64,000 nt of DNA from Clostridia bacterium (GTDB lineage: Bacteria; Bacillota; Clostridia; Lachnospirales; Lachnospiraceae). The notes beneath the pieces were generated by a model. The model did not search any database, was not told where the DNA came from, and saw only the letters and a list, made by a program, of their open reading frames with translations. The stretch covers positions 1 to 64,000 of the forward strand of contig CAJTDE010000026.1 of NCBI GenBank assembly GCA_910574835.1, read 5' to 3'. A program made the translations under genes and the position numbers. Below are positions 1 to 8,781 of the stretch, piece after piece (the first letter of the stretch is position 1; each line of letters opens with the position of its first letter).

Positions 1-54
1 CCGGAGAAGGTCTTCGGACATGTCCGCAGGGAGCAGCTGAAAGCTGCCGCCTGA
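1..54 (+). CDS. 3' end of an unidentified gene (partial)
   Basis: An open frame runs in from the window edge and stops at TGA 52-54, giving 17 residues rich in basic and Ala residues. Nothing identifies the family. It is called only because the frame is open to the edge and is followed by a structured intergenic stretch; it may be chance. Confidence 0.3.
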   Translation, partial: PEKVFGHVRREQLKAAA

Positions 55-74
55 AAACAGAATGAGCCGGTAAT

Positions 75-148
75 GGCACGGGGACAAGGAGGGTTCCTCC
101 ATCAGCCCAAAGAGGCAGCAAACAAGCACAAGTCTGCTCCGTGCCTTT
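75..148 (+). terminator. Structured region, possible terminator of the upstream gene
   Basis: GGCACGG (75-81) pairs with CCGTGCC (139-145), which is followed by TTT. A smaller GGAGG/CCTCC hairpin lies inside the loop (about 89-101). The long loop and short T-run make it an atypical terminator; it could also be a structured leader. The rest of 149-340 is AT-rich with no gene; I found no convincing sigma-A promoter for the SIS gene in it. Confidence 0.35.
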
Positions 149-340
149 ATCCATAAAGCAGAATGAAGGAATGTGAGGGCACAGACCCAGCGAGAACTGA
201 TAGGGTAAGCGAATGGATATGAATCGGCAGGACACCATCACCAATCATTCCATCCAATCATGGATGATGATATATAAATATAAAAATATATCGGGAGATA
301 TATTGACAAATTTCAAATATTGAGATAGGAGGAAATAAAA

Positions 341-889
341 ATGACACTGGAAGAAAAACGTTTACAGTATGCGAAAGAGGATTTTGACTTGTTTATGAAA
401 GTGGATGTGAAAGAGATGATGGCTCTGGCAGATGCTATTCAGGAAGCAAAAACCGTATTTGTAGGAGGCTGGGGCAGGGCAGGCGTGACCGGGAAAATTT
501 TGTCCATGAATTTATCACAGATTGGAATTTCAACGTATGTGGTCAGCGATATCGGCATTTGTCAGCCGGCGGCGCATCCGGGCGACTTGTTCGTGATCTG
601 CTCTAATTCGGGAACGACCCGTACTATGGTGGCCCTGGCGGAGCGGGCAAAGGAGCTGGGGGTAGATATTGCGCTTATAAGCTCTAATGCGGATTCTGCT
701 ATTGGAAAGCTGGCAAAGGTAAATGTAGTCATTCCAAAAACACAGATGGAGGTGGACAGAGAAGATTCTGCGTGGTGGCCCTTCTACCATGTAGATGGAC
801 AGGTTATGGATTTTGTTCGGGAGATTATTATGGAACGGACCAAACAAACGATGAAAGATATTATGTACTATCACAATAATCTGGAATAA
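341..889 (+). CDS. SIS-domain sugar isomerase (6-phospho-3-hexuloisomerase-like)
   Basis: A 182-residue single SIS (sugar isomerase) domain protein, the size of HxlB-type 6-phospho-3-hexuloisomerases. The glycine-rich GGWGRAG stretch (residues 42-48) and the SNSGTT phosphosugar loop (88-93) are the expected SIS signatures. ATG 341 follows a strong AGGAGG. It is cytoplasmic with no signal peptide. The gene is followed after 12 nt by a HAD phosphatase and then an oxidoreductase, so it probably isomerises a phosphosugar made by a transporter or kinase outside the window. The exact ketose/aldose substrate cannot be read from the sequence; other SIS proteins of this size bind sugar phosphates in different isomerase roles. 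Confidence 0.85.
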   Translation: MTLEEKRLQYAKEDFDLFMKVDVKEMMALADAIQEAKTVFVGGWGRAGVTGKILSMNLSQIGISTYVVSDIGICQPAAHPGDLFVICSNSGTTRTMVALAERAKELGVDIALISSNADSAIGKLAKVNVVIPKTQMEVDREDSAWWPFYHVDGQVMDFVREIIMERTKQTMKDIMYYHNNLE

Positions 890-901
890 GCGGAGGAAGG
901 G

Positions 902-1714
902 ATGATTCGTTTAATCGTATCCGATATGGATGGAACTCTACTTCGGGACGACGGAACCATGCACAAGGGCATGGTTCCGTTGATCCAAGGACTGAGAGAA
1001 AAGGGGATTATATTCATAGCGGCCAGCGGAAGGCCAGCATTTAATCTACATGAACAGTTTCAAGAGGTATATTCTGAGATAGGTGCGATTGCCTTTAATG
1101 GAGCATGTTTGCACTATAAAGGAAGAATTCAGAAATTTTCATCTGTGGATCCGGATGTTTGCAGAGGGATTGTAAAGAAAGTTCGGAAAAAAGATGGAAT
1201 TTATGTCAATATGGATGGAATAGATACCTCCTATCTAGAAGATTTGGAGTGCCCGCTGTGGGAATGGAAGGAAGCGCGGGAACATATGAAGGTGGAAAAT
1301 CTTGAGTATGTGGTTGAGAGAGAGCCTATCTACCGAGTAAGTGTTATGAAGAAGATGGGAAATGAATACCCAGAAGAAATTGCAGAAATGTTGGAGGAGT
1401 ACAGAGGAAAAGCGGAGCTAATCAGAAGTGATAGCAGAGGAATGGATTTGTCTGGGCTTGGGAATAGCAAGGGAAGGGCATTGGAGTGGATACAGGATTT
1501 TTTGAAGGTGACTCCAGAGGAAACCATGGTATTTGGAGACTATTACAATGATAAGGAATTGTTTTTAAGAGCAAAGTATAGCTTTGCTCCCATCAATGCC
1601 TGTGAGGAGATAACCTCTCTTGCCTGGAAAATAATCGGAGATCACAATCAAGATTCGGTGTATGATACGATACAAAATTATTTGAACTCAGAAAAAGAAT
1701 TTCCAGAGAAATAA
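902..1714 (+). CDS. HAD-superfamily Cof-type phosphatase
   Basis: A 270-residue Cof/YidA-type (HAD IIB) hydrolase. The N-terminal DMDGTLL carries the nucleophile Asp8 and acid/base Asp10; the C-terminal metal motif is GDYYND (residues 212-217), a variant of GDxxND. A large cap domain sits between them, typical of sugar-phosphate phosphatases. A GGAGG site precedes ATG 902. It lies between the SIS isomerase and the Gfo/Idh/MocA oxidoreductase with 12-15 nt gaps, so all three are probably one transcript. The likely role is dephosphorylation of the pathway's sugar phosphate; the substrate is not deducible. Confidence 0.85.
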   Translation: MIRLIVSDMDGTLLRDDGTMHKGMVPLIQGLREKGIIFIAASGRPAFNLHEQFQEVYSEIGAIAFNGACLHYKGRIQKFSSVDPDVCRGIVKKVRKKDGIYVNMDGIDTSYLEDLECPLWEWKEAREHMKVENLEYVVEREPIYRVSVMKKMGNEYPEEIAEMLEEYRGKAELIRSDSRGMDLSGLGNSKGRALEWIQDFLKVTPEETMVFGDYYNDKELFLRAKYSFAPINACEEITSLAWKIIGDHNQDSVYDTIQNYLNSEKEFPEK

Positions 1715-1729
1715 GGAGGATGAGGAATA

Positions 1730-2731
1730 ATGGTAAAACTGGCAACTGTGGGAACAGGCTGGATTGTGGACATGTTTCTGGAGGCTGTAAAGCAAGCAGA
1801 TCCGGAGTTTGTACATACAGCAGTATATTCTTTTCGGGAAGAGGAGGGACAGGCATTTGCGAAGAAGCATGGGGTGGAGCATGTTTACACAGATTTGGAT
1901 GAGCTTGGAAAATCAGATGTGGATGTGATATATATTGCAAATCCCAATGCTCTGCATTATCCGACTGCGAAGAAAATGTTGGAATATGGCAAACACGTGC
2001 TTTGTGAAAAAACCTCTGTAGTAATCTCGGAACAGTTGGAAAAGCTGTATCAGATAGCAAAGGAGCATCAGGTATTGTTTCTGGAGGCAATAAAGGCACT
2101 GTATTTGCCGGAAGCAGAAACCATTCGGAATGCTCTGAAAAAGCTGGGGCGGGTTCATATGGCAAAATTTGATTTCTGCCGTTTTTCTTCTAAGTATCCG
2201 GCATTTCTACAAGGAGAGAGACCAAATATATTTAATCCGGCGCTGGCAGCCGGAGGATTGATGGATATGGGGATTTACAGTGTGTATCCTGCTGTTTACT
2301 TCTTTGGTGCACCAAAGGAGGTAAAGGCACAGGTAAATTTTATGCCCACAGGAGCGGATTTGGCAGGCACTGTGCTGCTTGGTTATCCAGATGTGCATGT
2401 AAACATTTGTTGGTCGAAGGGGAGTACATCAGGACATGACAGTATTATTCAAGGGGATAAGGGAGTTCTGCATATGAATACCATGGAGTATTTTGGAGAC
2501 AGCTATATTGAGTATACAGATGGAACTAGGGAAGAGATTGTAAGCTGGACTCCGGGAAGAAATCCTATGGCTGGAGAGGCAAGGATTCTGTATGAAATGG
2601 TATCTGGCATAAATCGGCATGAGGATTTCTATCAGGAAGCCTGTGCAAGAACCAGACAGGTGATTCTTCTGATGGAGCGTATTCGTGAGGACGCAGGGAT
2701 TACATTTGCGGAAAACTGTTATCAATGTTAG
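1730..2731 (+). CDS. Gfo/Idh/MocA-family oxidoreductase
   Basis: A 333-residue NAD(P)-dependent dehydrogenase of the Gfo/Idh/MocA family. The N-terminal Rossmann motif GTGWI (residues 8-12) is followed by the family Glu-Lys signature at 93-94 (CEKT, replacing the usual EKP), where Lys acts in catalysis. The C-terminal half is the substrate-binding alpha/beta domain. An AGGAGG lies before ATG 1730. As third gene of the SIS-HAD-oxidoreductase set it probably oxidises or reduces a polyol or sugar of the same route. Family members act on glucose, inositol, 1,5-anhydrofructose and others, so the substrate is open. Confidence 0.87.
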   Translation: MVKLATVGTGWIVDMFLEAVKQADPEFVHTAVYSFREEEGQAFAKKHGVEHVYTDLDELGKSDVDVIYIANPNALHYPTAKKMLEYGKHVLCEKTSVVISEQLEKLYQIAKEHQVLFLEAIKALYLPEAETIRNALKKLGRVHMAKFDFCRFSSKYPAFLQGERPNIFNPALAAGGLMDMGIYSVYPAVYFFGAPKEVKAQVNFMPTGADLAGTVLLGYPDVHVNICWSKGSTSGHDSIIQGDKGVLHMNTMEYFGDSYIEYTDGTREEIVSWTPGRNPMAGEARILYEMVSGINRHEDFYQEACARTRQVILLMERIREDAGITFAENCYQC

Positions 2732-2823
2732 AATTTTTCTGGCGGACAAGGAAACAATTACATTTTGGCAGCTGAAGGTATTATGTCAATCGAGGTATGG
2801 ACAGAGAGTAAGGGAGTGTTCAA

Positions 2824-5592
2824 ATGGGACCTTATGTGCAGACGAAGCAAGAGATTTTGGATTACATCCGACAGGAGACGAAAGGATTTCAGACTTGGCA
2901 TATGGAGGGCTTTTCAGCAAGCGGTATCAGTCGAAAGAAAAATATCAGCCGAAGTCTTGTAAGCCAATATTTGAATGAACTGGTTAAGGACGGGGAGTTG
3001 GTGAAAATCAACTCCCGGCCCGTATATTTTCTGCACCGGGAGACATTGGAGATACAATATGATGTAAGGATTCAGGGAAGAGTCTACTATTCTGTGGACG
3101 AACTGATGCAGGAGCTTCTCCAGGCCCGATATCAGATGCTTGATTTCGGAAATGCAATCGGATGTATGGCCAGCCTTGGATACTGTGTGGAACAGTGTAA
3201 GGCGGCTGTCAGTTATCCGCCTGTGGGACTTCCTATTCTTCTTACCGGAGAACATGGCACCGGGAAGTCCTGGTTTGCAAAGCTGACCTATGAGTATGCC
3301 CAGAACAACAGCTTGATTGATGCAAACCGTGCCTTTTATGAAATTGATTGTTCGGAATATTCGGAGAATCCGGATAAGCTCCGCATAACATTATTTGGAG
3401 AACGACACGGAGATGGAAGTGTGACGAGGGGGCTTATGGAAGCGGCGGAGGGAAGCATCCTATTTTTTGACGAGGCCCATAATCTTTCTTCGGAGTGTCA
3501 GGAACAGCTATTCAGCTATTTGGACGAAGGACATTTTCACAGAGTGGGTGACAAAGAAAACTGGGTTGTTTCAGGAACCCGCCTGATTTTTGCAACCATG
3601 AAAAATCCGCCGGATGTATTTTTACGTACTTTTCTTCGCAGAATCCCGGTGATAGTTCATTTGCCAAGTCTGGCAGAGCGATCCTATGAGGAAAAAGAAG
3701 AGCTGATTGTGCGCTTTTTAAAACAGGAGTCAGCCAGAATGGGACAGGAGCTTTATATCAGCCGAAGAGCTATGAATGTGCTGCTGCATCACACCTATGG
3801 AGGGAATATTGGTGAGCTTATCGGCGCAATTCGTACCAGCTGTGCATCTGTCTGGCTGAATAAGGGGAAGCAAGATAAGCTGGCGGTTTTACTCTACTGC
3901 CTGCCGGCACATCTTCTGGCTGCTATGAAGGTAGAAAAGGAAAGTATTGGTGAGGAGGACGCACTGATCAATATCAGCCGATATGAACGGGACAACTCGA
4001 CTGATCGGATTACGGCTATGTTCGATGAGCTTCTCGACGCGGTTGTGGAGCATGGAGAGAGGGAGAGCTCCTTTACGGAATTTTTGGATTTATCCATGAA
4101 AAGCATCTGGATTTACTATGATTACCTTGTATTTGAAGAAAAATATGTACATGTGAAAATACGGGCGGTTCAAAATGTTTTAACAGAGATTTTTGACGCC
4201 GTTTCCGAGAAGTACGCAATGATATTGCCGGTGAATTGCAGCTTTGTACTGGCAAGAAGTACATTTTTAACCGGTCAGAAAAGTCAGATGATAGAACAGT
4301 GGGAGCAGGAACGAAGCGAGGAGCTTCAGGAAGCGACTGAGCTTCTGGAACGGGAAGCAGCACAGGAAAGCCTGATTGCCCATGAAATACTGCAGGCCAT
4401 TCGGGACAATCTGGATATGAAGCCTCAGAAAATAAATCAGATTTTTTTGACTTTGAATATTGCCTATTACAATTGTAAGCTGCAGTTTAGGGATACAACC
4501 GGTATTATTATTAGTCATGGATATTCTACCGCAAGCAGCATTGCGGACACAGCGAACAAAATGCTCGGTACTCCCATGTACTATGCTATGGATATGCCTT
4601 TGGACATGCAGCCGGATGAGATTGTATTTCGTCTGAAAAAGCATATTACCACTCATGGAATCTACCGGAATATTGTGCTTTTGGTGGATATGGGATCTTT
4701 AGAGCAGATTGGAAGCCAGCTTGAGGACATTCCCAATATTAATGTAGGGATTGTAAATAATGTATCCACACAGATGGCTTTGGAGATTGGGTTTCGGCTA
4801 ATGAATCGTACGGAGATGGAAACGATTCTAAAAGATCTCTGTCAGAATATGAAGCTGTCCTATAAGATGATTAATACTCAGAAAAGGAGTCCTGCAATTT
4901 TGTTTACCAGTGAGATGGGGGTCCATTCGGCAGAACGTATCATGGAGCTTTTTAAGTCCAGTCTTCCGGGGAAGGCAGGAGAGCTTAAGATGGTATTCTG
5001 TGAGTATCCGGCGTTGCTTCGGGAGGAGAATACCTTCCTTGAAAAATATCAGGTTCTCTGCGTCATAGGAACCACGGATCCGGGGAGCCTTAAGACGCCT
5101 TTTTTCTCTTTGGATATGCTGATTGCCGGAGAGGAAAGCCGAGCTATGGAATACCTGCTGATGCCCTATTTATCCAAAGAAGAGGCAGAGAAGCTATCCG
5201 AAAATCTATTGAAGAATTTTTCCCTTCAGAATGTCCTGCAGAACCTGACAATATTGAATGCGGATACGCTGCTGGAGTTTGTGATTACGGCAGTAAAGAA
5301 TCTGGAAACCCTGTTGGGGAAAAAATTTACCAACCGGATGCTCACCGGCTTTTATGTGCATATGAGCTGTCTGGTAGAACGCTTAGTGACAAAGATGCCT
5401 CTTGGAGAACTGGAGGGGCAGGAGGAATTTGGAAGAACTCATACGGATTTTGTTATGAAAACCCGGAAAGCCTTTTCGGAGATAGAACACCATTATCGGA
5501 TTCAGCTTCCTTTAAGTGAAATCTTATTTTTGTTTGAGTTTATTGAAAAAGAAGAGCGGATAATGTATATTCAAAGTGATAAAAAAGAGTAA
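2824..5592 (+). CDS. LevR/MtlR-type AAA+ regulator with PRD and EIIA-Man domains, GAFTGA loop missing
   Basis: A 922-residue PTS-controlled regulator. Order: N-terminal winged helix (about 1-80), AAA+ domain with Walker A GEHGTGKS (142-149) and Walker B FFDE (Asp216-Glu217), first PRD (about 400-470), an EIIA-Man-like domain with candidate phospho-His565 in ISHGYS, and a C-terminal PRD (about 800-910). In sigma-54 activators the GAFTGA loop lies between the Walker motifs; here that place reads FGERHGDGSVTRG, shortened and without GAFTGA. The protein may therefore not engage sigma-54. ATG 2824 has GGGAG upstream. It follows the SIS-HAD-oxidoreductase genes and is their likely regulator. No mannose-class PTS permease is visible in the window. 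Confidence 0.87.
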   Translation: MGPYVQTKQEILDYIRQETKGFQTWHMEGFSASGISRKKNISRSLVSQYLNELVKDGELVKINSRPVYFLHRETLEIQYDVRIQGRVYYSVDELMQELLQARYQMLDFGNAIGCMASLGYCVEQCKAAVSYPPVGLPILLTGEHGTGKSWFAKLTYEYAQNNSLIDANRAFYEIDCSEYSENPDKLRITLFGERHGDGSVTRGLMEAAEGSILFFDEAHNLSSECQEQLFSYLDEGHFHRVGDKENWVVSGTRLIFATMKNPPDVFLRTFLRRIPVIVHLPSLAERSYEEKEELIVRFLKQESARMGQELYISRRAMNVLLHHTYGGNIGELIGAIRTSCASVWLNKGKQDKLAVLLYCLPAHLLAAMKVEKESIGEEDALINISRYERDNSTDRITAMFDELLDAVVEHGERESSFTEFLDLSMKSIWIYYDYLVFEEKYVHVKIRAVQNVLTEIFDAVSEKYAMILPVNCSFVLARSTFLTGQKSQMIEQWEQERSEELQEATELLEREAAQESLIAHEILQAIRDNLDMKPQKINQIFLTLNIAYYNCKLQFRDTTGIIISHGYSTASSIADTANKMLGTPMYYAMDMPLDMQPDEIVFRLKKHITTHGIYRNIVLLVDMGSLEQIGSQLEDIPNINVGIVNNVSTQMALEIGFRLMNRTEMETILKDLCQNMKLSYKMINTQKRSPAILFTSEMGVHSAERIMELFKSSLPGKAGELKMVFCEYPALLREENTFLEKYQVLCVIGTTDPGSLKTPFFSLDMLIAGEESRAMEYLLMPYLSKEEAEKLSENLLKNFSLQNVLQNLTILNADTLLEFVITAVKNLETLLGKKFTNRMLTGFYVHMSCLVERLVTKMPLGELEGQEEFGRTHTDFVMKTRKAFSEIEHHYRIQLPLSEILFLFEFIEKEERIMYIQSDKKE

Positions 5593-5621
5593 ATAGGAGC
5601 TGCTGCCGTGCAGGAAATTGC

Positions 5622-5750
5622 ATGAAGAGCAATTCGGAGGCCGGCTCGCCGTTGAAGACGGACGGGATCAACGGCATCATCCTCAATCCCTGGAATCGGA
5701 CAATTATGCTGGATAAGCAGCTAATCCGTATTATTTTGGGTGGGAACTGA
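5622..5750 (+). pseudogene. Possible remnant of an SseB-like C-terminal domain
   Basis: Between the LevR-like gene and the convergent AraC gene an open frame encodes 42 residues. Its core DGINGIILNPW, followed by a hydrophobic LDKQLIRIIL tail, resembles the C-terminal repeat of SseB-family proteins (DGIVINPW followed by a KEL helix) as I remember it. There is no ribosome binding site, and its end overlaps the AraC gene by 30 nt. It is most simply a decayed gene fragment; chance similarity is possible. Confidence 0.33.
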
Positions 5751-6566
5751 TTTGCAATGTGCCCGGTACTGGCTGGGACTTACCCCTTTTTTCCGTTTAA
5801 ACAGTCTGGAAAAGTACAAAGTATCCTCGTAGCCTACGGACAGCGAGATGATTGATACGGGCAGCTCCGTAGACTTTAAAAGGGCGCAGGCTTTCCGGAT
5901 GCGCAGATCCAGAAGGTATTCCTGAACGGAAGAGCCGATGGCGGATTTGAACAGGCGGTGAAGGTAGGAGCGGTTTAAGCCTATGGAATCCGCCAGATCC
6001 TGAACAGAGACATTGCAGGCATAGTTGGATTCCAGATAGGTCAGAGCTTCTTCCACATAGTTGATTTGCTTTTCTCCCGGAGTGTACTGTTCCCGGGGGA
6101 ATTTGCTTGCCAGGAGAAAGAGATATTCGTAGAGGATGCTGTTCATCATAAGGTCACGGTTGGCGTTTAGATGGCTTGCTTCGAACATTTTCTCGTGGCA
6201 AAGGCGGATGCGGTCGTCGCGGCCGTAGTGAAAGACCGGGATGGATAAGAGAGAGGTGCGCTCTAAGAAGCCTTTGATCTTGACGCCCTGGAAGCCTATC
6301 CAGGTGTAGATCCAGGGATCTTTGCGGTCGGCCTCATAGTAGATAAGCTCGTCGGGGCAGATGAGAAAGGCGTCGCCTTCTTTTAGGTGGTACATAGTTT
6401 CCTTTGTTTTGTAGTAGCCCTGACCTCCCAGGATGTAGTGAATAAGATAGCCGCTGCGGACAATGGGGCCGTAGCTGTGGCCGGGAGCGCAGGTTTCGTA
6501 ACCGCAAGTGTAAACGAAGGCGTCAAGGTTTTTAAAATAGTCATTGGAAAAGAGAAAGTCCTGCAT
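5721..6566 (-). CDS. AraC-family regulator, likely of the sucrose operon
   Basis: A 281-residue AraC/XylS protein: N-terminal cupin-like sugar-sensing domain (about 1-150) and C-terminal double helix-turn-helix (about 180-275), including the VSIISLSVGYEDTLYFSRLF segment typical of the second HTH. The frame is open further upstream, but ATG at 6566 is chosen because AAGGAG lies 7 nt before it and longer forms would run into the divergent promoter. It is transcribed divergently from the sucrose PTS and hydrolase genes across a 166-bp gap and probably activates them. AraC control of sucrose PTS genes is less usual than LacI or antiterminator control. Stop is at 5721. Confidence 0.9.
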   Translation of the reverse strand: MQDFLFSNDYFKNLDAFVYTCGYETCAPGHSYGPIVRSGYLIHYILGGQGYYKTKETMYHLKEGDAFLICPDELIYYEADRKDPWIYTWIGFQGVKIKGFLERTSLLSIPVFHYGRDDRIRLCHEKMFEASHLNANRDLMMNSILYEYLFLLASKFPREQYTPGEKQINYVEEALTYLESNYACNVSVQDLADSIGLNRSYLHRLFKSAIGSSVQEYLLDLRIRKACALLKSTELPVSIISLSVGYEDTLYFSRLFKRKKGVSPSQYRAHCKSVPTQNNTD

Positions 6567-6649
6567 CTTTTTCGGCTCCTTTTTATTCCCGCATATACCC
6601 CTGGTGTTAGGCGGAGTTTTAGTCACAATGGTACATGAGAAGACAACAT

Positions 6650-6679
6650 TTGTCCATGTCCTCTTTATTATAATATAGT
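6650..6679 (+). promoter_or_regulatory. Candidate promoter of the sucrose PTS operon
   Basis: TTGTCC (6650-6655) and TATAGT (6674-6679) are 18 bp apart, 54 bp before the PTS start. The weak -35 fits activation by the divergent AraC protein. Overlapping -10-like sequences (TATAAT at 6669-6674) leave the exact choice open. Confidence 0.45.
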
Positions 6680-6732
6680 ATACTGACAATAACAAGAGCG
6701 GATGTGAATCCGCAGAGAAAGGGGAGTATACA

Positions 6733-8661
6733 ATGGACGAAAAGAAACGACAGAGATATCTGGCGATATCGGAAAAGCTGACGGAGCTGGTAGGAGGTGA
6801 AAGCAACATTCAGGGTGTGGCGCATTGTGCCACGCGGCTTCGGATTGTACTGGAAAATAATGATGCTGCGGATTTGAAAGCGATTGAGGATTTGGATTTG
6901 GCCAAGGGTGTGTTCGTGGCAGGGGATCAGCTTCAAATTATTTTTGGGGCCGGACTGGTGAATGATGTATACGAGGTGTTTACGGAGTACACAGGGAAAC
7001 GAAATATGAGCCTGAGTGATCTGAAAACGGAGGCGAACAAGAAGATGAATCCGATTCAGAGAATTATCAAAGCTCTTTCAGATGTATTTATTGATATTAT
7101 GCCGGGGATTCTGGCGGCGGCTTTACTTACGGGACTTTCCGGTGTCCTGGCAAATGTGGATCTGGTGCAGAACAGTGAGACTCTTTTTGGCATTACAAAG
7201 CTGATTAATATTTCTTCCGGCGCCATATTCGGATTCCTGCCTCTGGCCGTGGCCTACAGCGCATGCAAGCGGTTTGGCGGAAGGCCGATACTTGGTATTG
7301 TGATGGGCTGTATTATGCTTTCTCCCAGCCTTGCGGATGCTTATGCGGCGGCTCAGGGAACGGTTGAGGTAACTACCCTGCATCTCTTTGGCATGGGCGT
7401 GGATCTGGTTGGCTTTCAGGGCGGTATTATCGTGGCGCTTTTGATGGGCGTTGTCACGGCAAAGCTGGATCTGTTCTTTGAGAAGAAGGTGCCGGAGGTG
7501 ATTCGCCTTTTGGTTTCTCCGCTTCTCACAACTTTGGTTGGTGCGCTATTGCTGTTTACGGTTATCGGACCCCTGGGAAGAGGGCTTGCTTCCGGTATTA
7601 CAAGCGGACTGGTATGGATGACTCAGAATCTCGGCGTGTTTGGATATGCTCTGTTCTCCGGAGTTCAGCAGCTTGTGGTAATTACGGGACTTCATCATAT
7701 CTTTGGCGCGATTGAGGCGCAGCTTTTGGCGGATACGGGAAGAAATATTCTGAATCCCCTGATGTCTGTGGCTATGACGGCTCAGGGCGGAGCGGTTCTT
7801 GGATATCTGCTTCGGAATCGGAAGGATGCCAAGACACAGGAGCTTTGTATCCCCAGCTTTGTGTCGGTGCTTTTCGGAATTACGGAGCCTGCGCTCTTCG
7901 GCGTAAATGTGCGGTTTAAGTATCCGCTGATAGGCGGTTGTATCGGCGGGGCCATTGGCGGAGCGGTTGTTTACTTTACAAATCTTGCGGCACTTGGTTT
8001 CGGAACCACAGTTGTGCCCGGAATCGCTTTGGCAGACCCGGCAGGCAACGGTTATGTAAACTATGTGATAGCCCATGTGATTGCTCTGGCAGCGGGCTTT
8101 GTGATGACCTTGGTTTTGAGCGGTTTTCAGAAGCAGACGAAGATTTTGGAGGAAAAGACGGCAGAGGTGAAGAGAGCGGAAGCATCAATGCCTGTGATTC
8201 TTTCGGAGGCTGCGGATTATAAAGAAGGGACGTTTCTTGCTTATACGGCCGGTGAAATGATTGCAATGGAGGATGTGAAGGATGAGACTTTCCGCAATAA
8301 GATTCTCGGCGACGGCATTGCGATTCGGCCGGAGGAGGGCGCTGTCTATGCGCCGGTAAACGGTACGGTGGCCAGCGTGTTTGAGACGAAGCACGCGATC
8401 TGCCTGATATCGGATGCGGGGGAGGAAATTTTGATTCACATTGGTGTGGATACGGTGAACCTTCAGGGAGAGCATTTTACGGCTTATGTGAAGGACGGCG
8501 ATAAGGTGAAGGCCGGACAGCTTTTAATCCGATTTGACTTGAAGAAGATAGCGGAAAAGGGTTATGATACGGTCATTCCCATGATTTTCACGGACCCGGA
8601 GCATCAGCCGGATATGAGCGGATGGGAGCTTCGGAGGGTCGGACACGGTGAGTGTTTGTAA
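6733..8661 (+). CDS. scrA: Sucrose-type PTS transporter, subunits IIBCA
   Basis: A 642-residue glucose-superfamily PTS permease with domain order IIB-IIC-IIA. IIB carries phospho-Cys32 in GVAHCATRLR; the IIC part (about 110-460) has some ten hydrophobic segments; the C-terminal IIA has the LIHIGVDTV motif with phospho-His569. It imports and phosphorylates a sugar using phosphate from HPr. Specificity for sucrose is inferred from the next gene, a GH32 sucrose-6-phosphate hydrolase; beta-glucoside and trehalose permeases share this architecture. GGGGAG precedes ATG 6733. A complete fused IIA means no separate IIA gene is needed. Confidence 0.92.
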   Translation: MDEKKRQRYLAISEKLTELVGGESNIQGVAHCATRLRIVLENNDAADLKAIEDLDLAKGVFVAGDQLQIIFGAGLVNDVYEVFTEYTGKRNMSLSDLKTEANKKMNPIQRIIKALSDVFIDIMPGILAAALLTGLSGVLANVDLVQNSETLFGITKLINISSGAIFGFLPLAVAYSACKRFGGRPILGIVMGCIMLSPSLADAYAAAQGTVEVTTLHLFGMGVDLVGFQGGIIVALLMGVVTAKLDLFFEKKVPEVIRLLVSPLLTTLVGALLLFTVIGPLGRGLASGITSGLVWMTQNLGVFGYALFSGVQQLVVITGLHHIFGAIEAQLLADTGRNILNPLMSVAMTAQGGAVLGYLLRNRKDAKTQELCIPSFVSVLFGITEPALFGVNVRFKYPLIGGCIGGAIGGAVVYFTNLAALGFGTTVVPGIALADPAGNGYVNYVIAHVIALAAGFVMTLVLSGFQKQTKILEEKTAEVKRAEASMPVILSEAADYKEGTFLAYTAGEMIAMEDVKDETFRNKILGDGIAIRPEEGAVYAPVNGTVASVFETKHAICLISDAGEEILIHIGVDTVNLQGEHFTAYVKDGDKVKAGQLLIRFDLKKIAEKGYDTVIPMIFTDPEHQPDMSGWELRRVGHGECL

Positions 8662-8781
8662 ATAAGGCTTTTATTGGAAGTTCTGATTTGATATAATCTA
8701 TTGTTTGAAAAGGGTCAGATGGACGGGGAAGCCTGTCTGTCCGGCCCATTAAGAGAATCAACTGGAATGGAGACGGAAAAA

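Noticed and set aside
74-90. TGGCAC resembling a sigma-54 -24 box, of interest because a LevR-like regulator is downstream
   Set aside because: No GC dinucleotide at the required -12 spacing; the bases belong to a hairpin.
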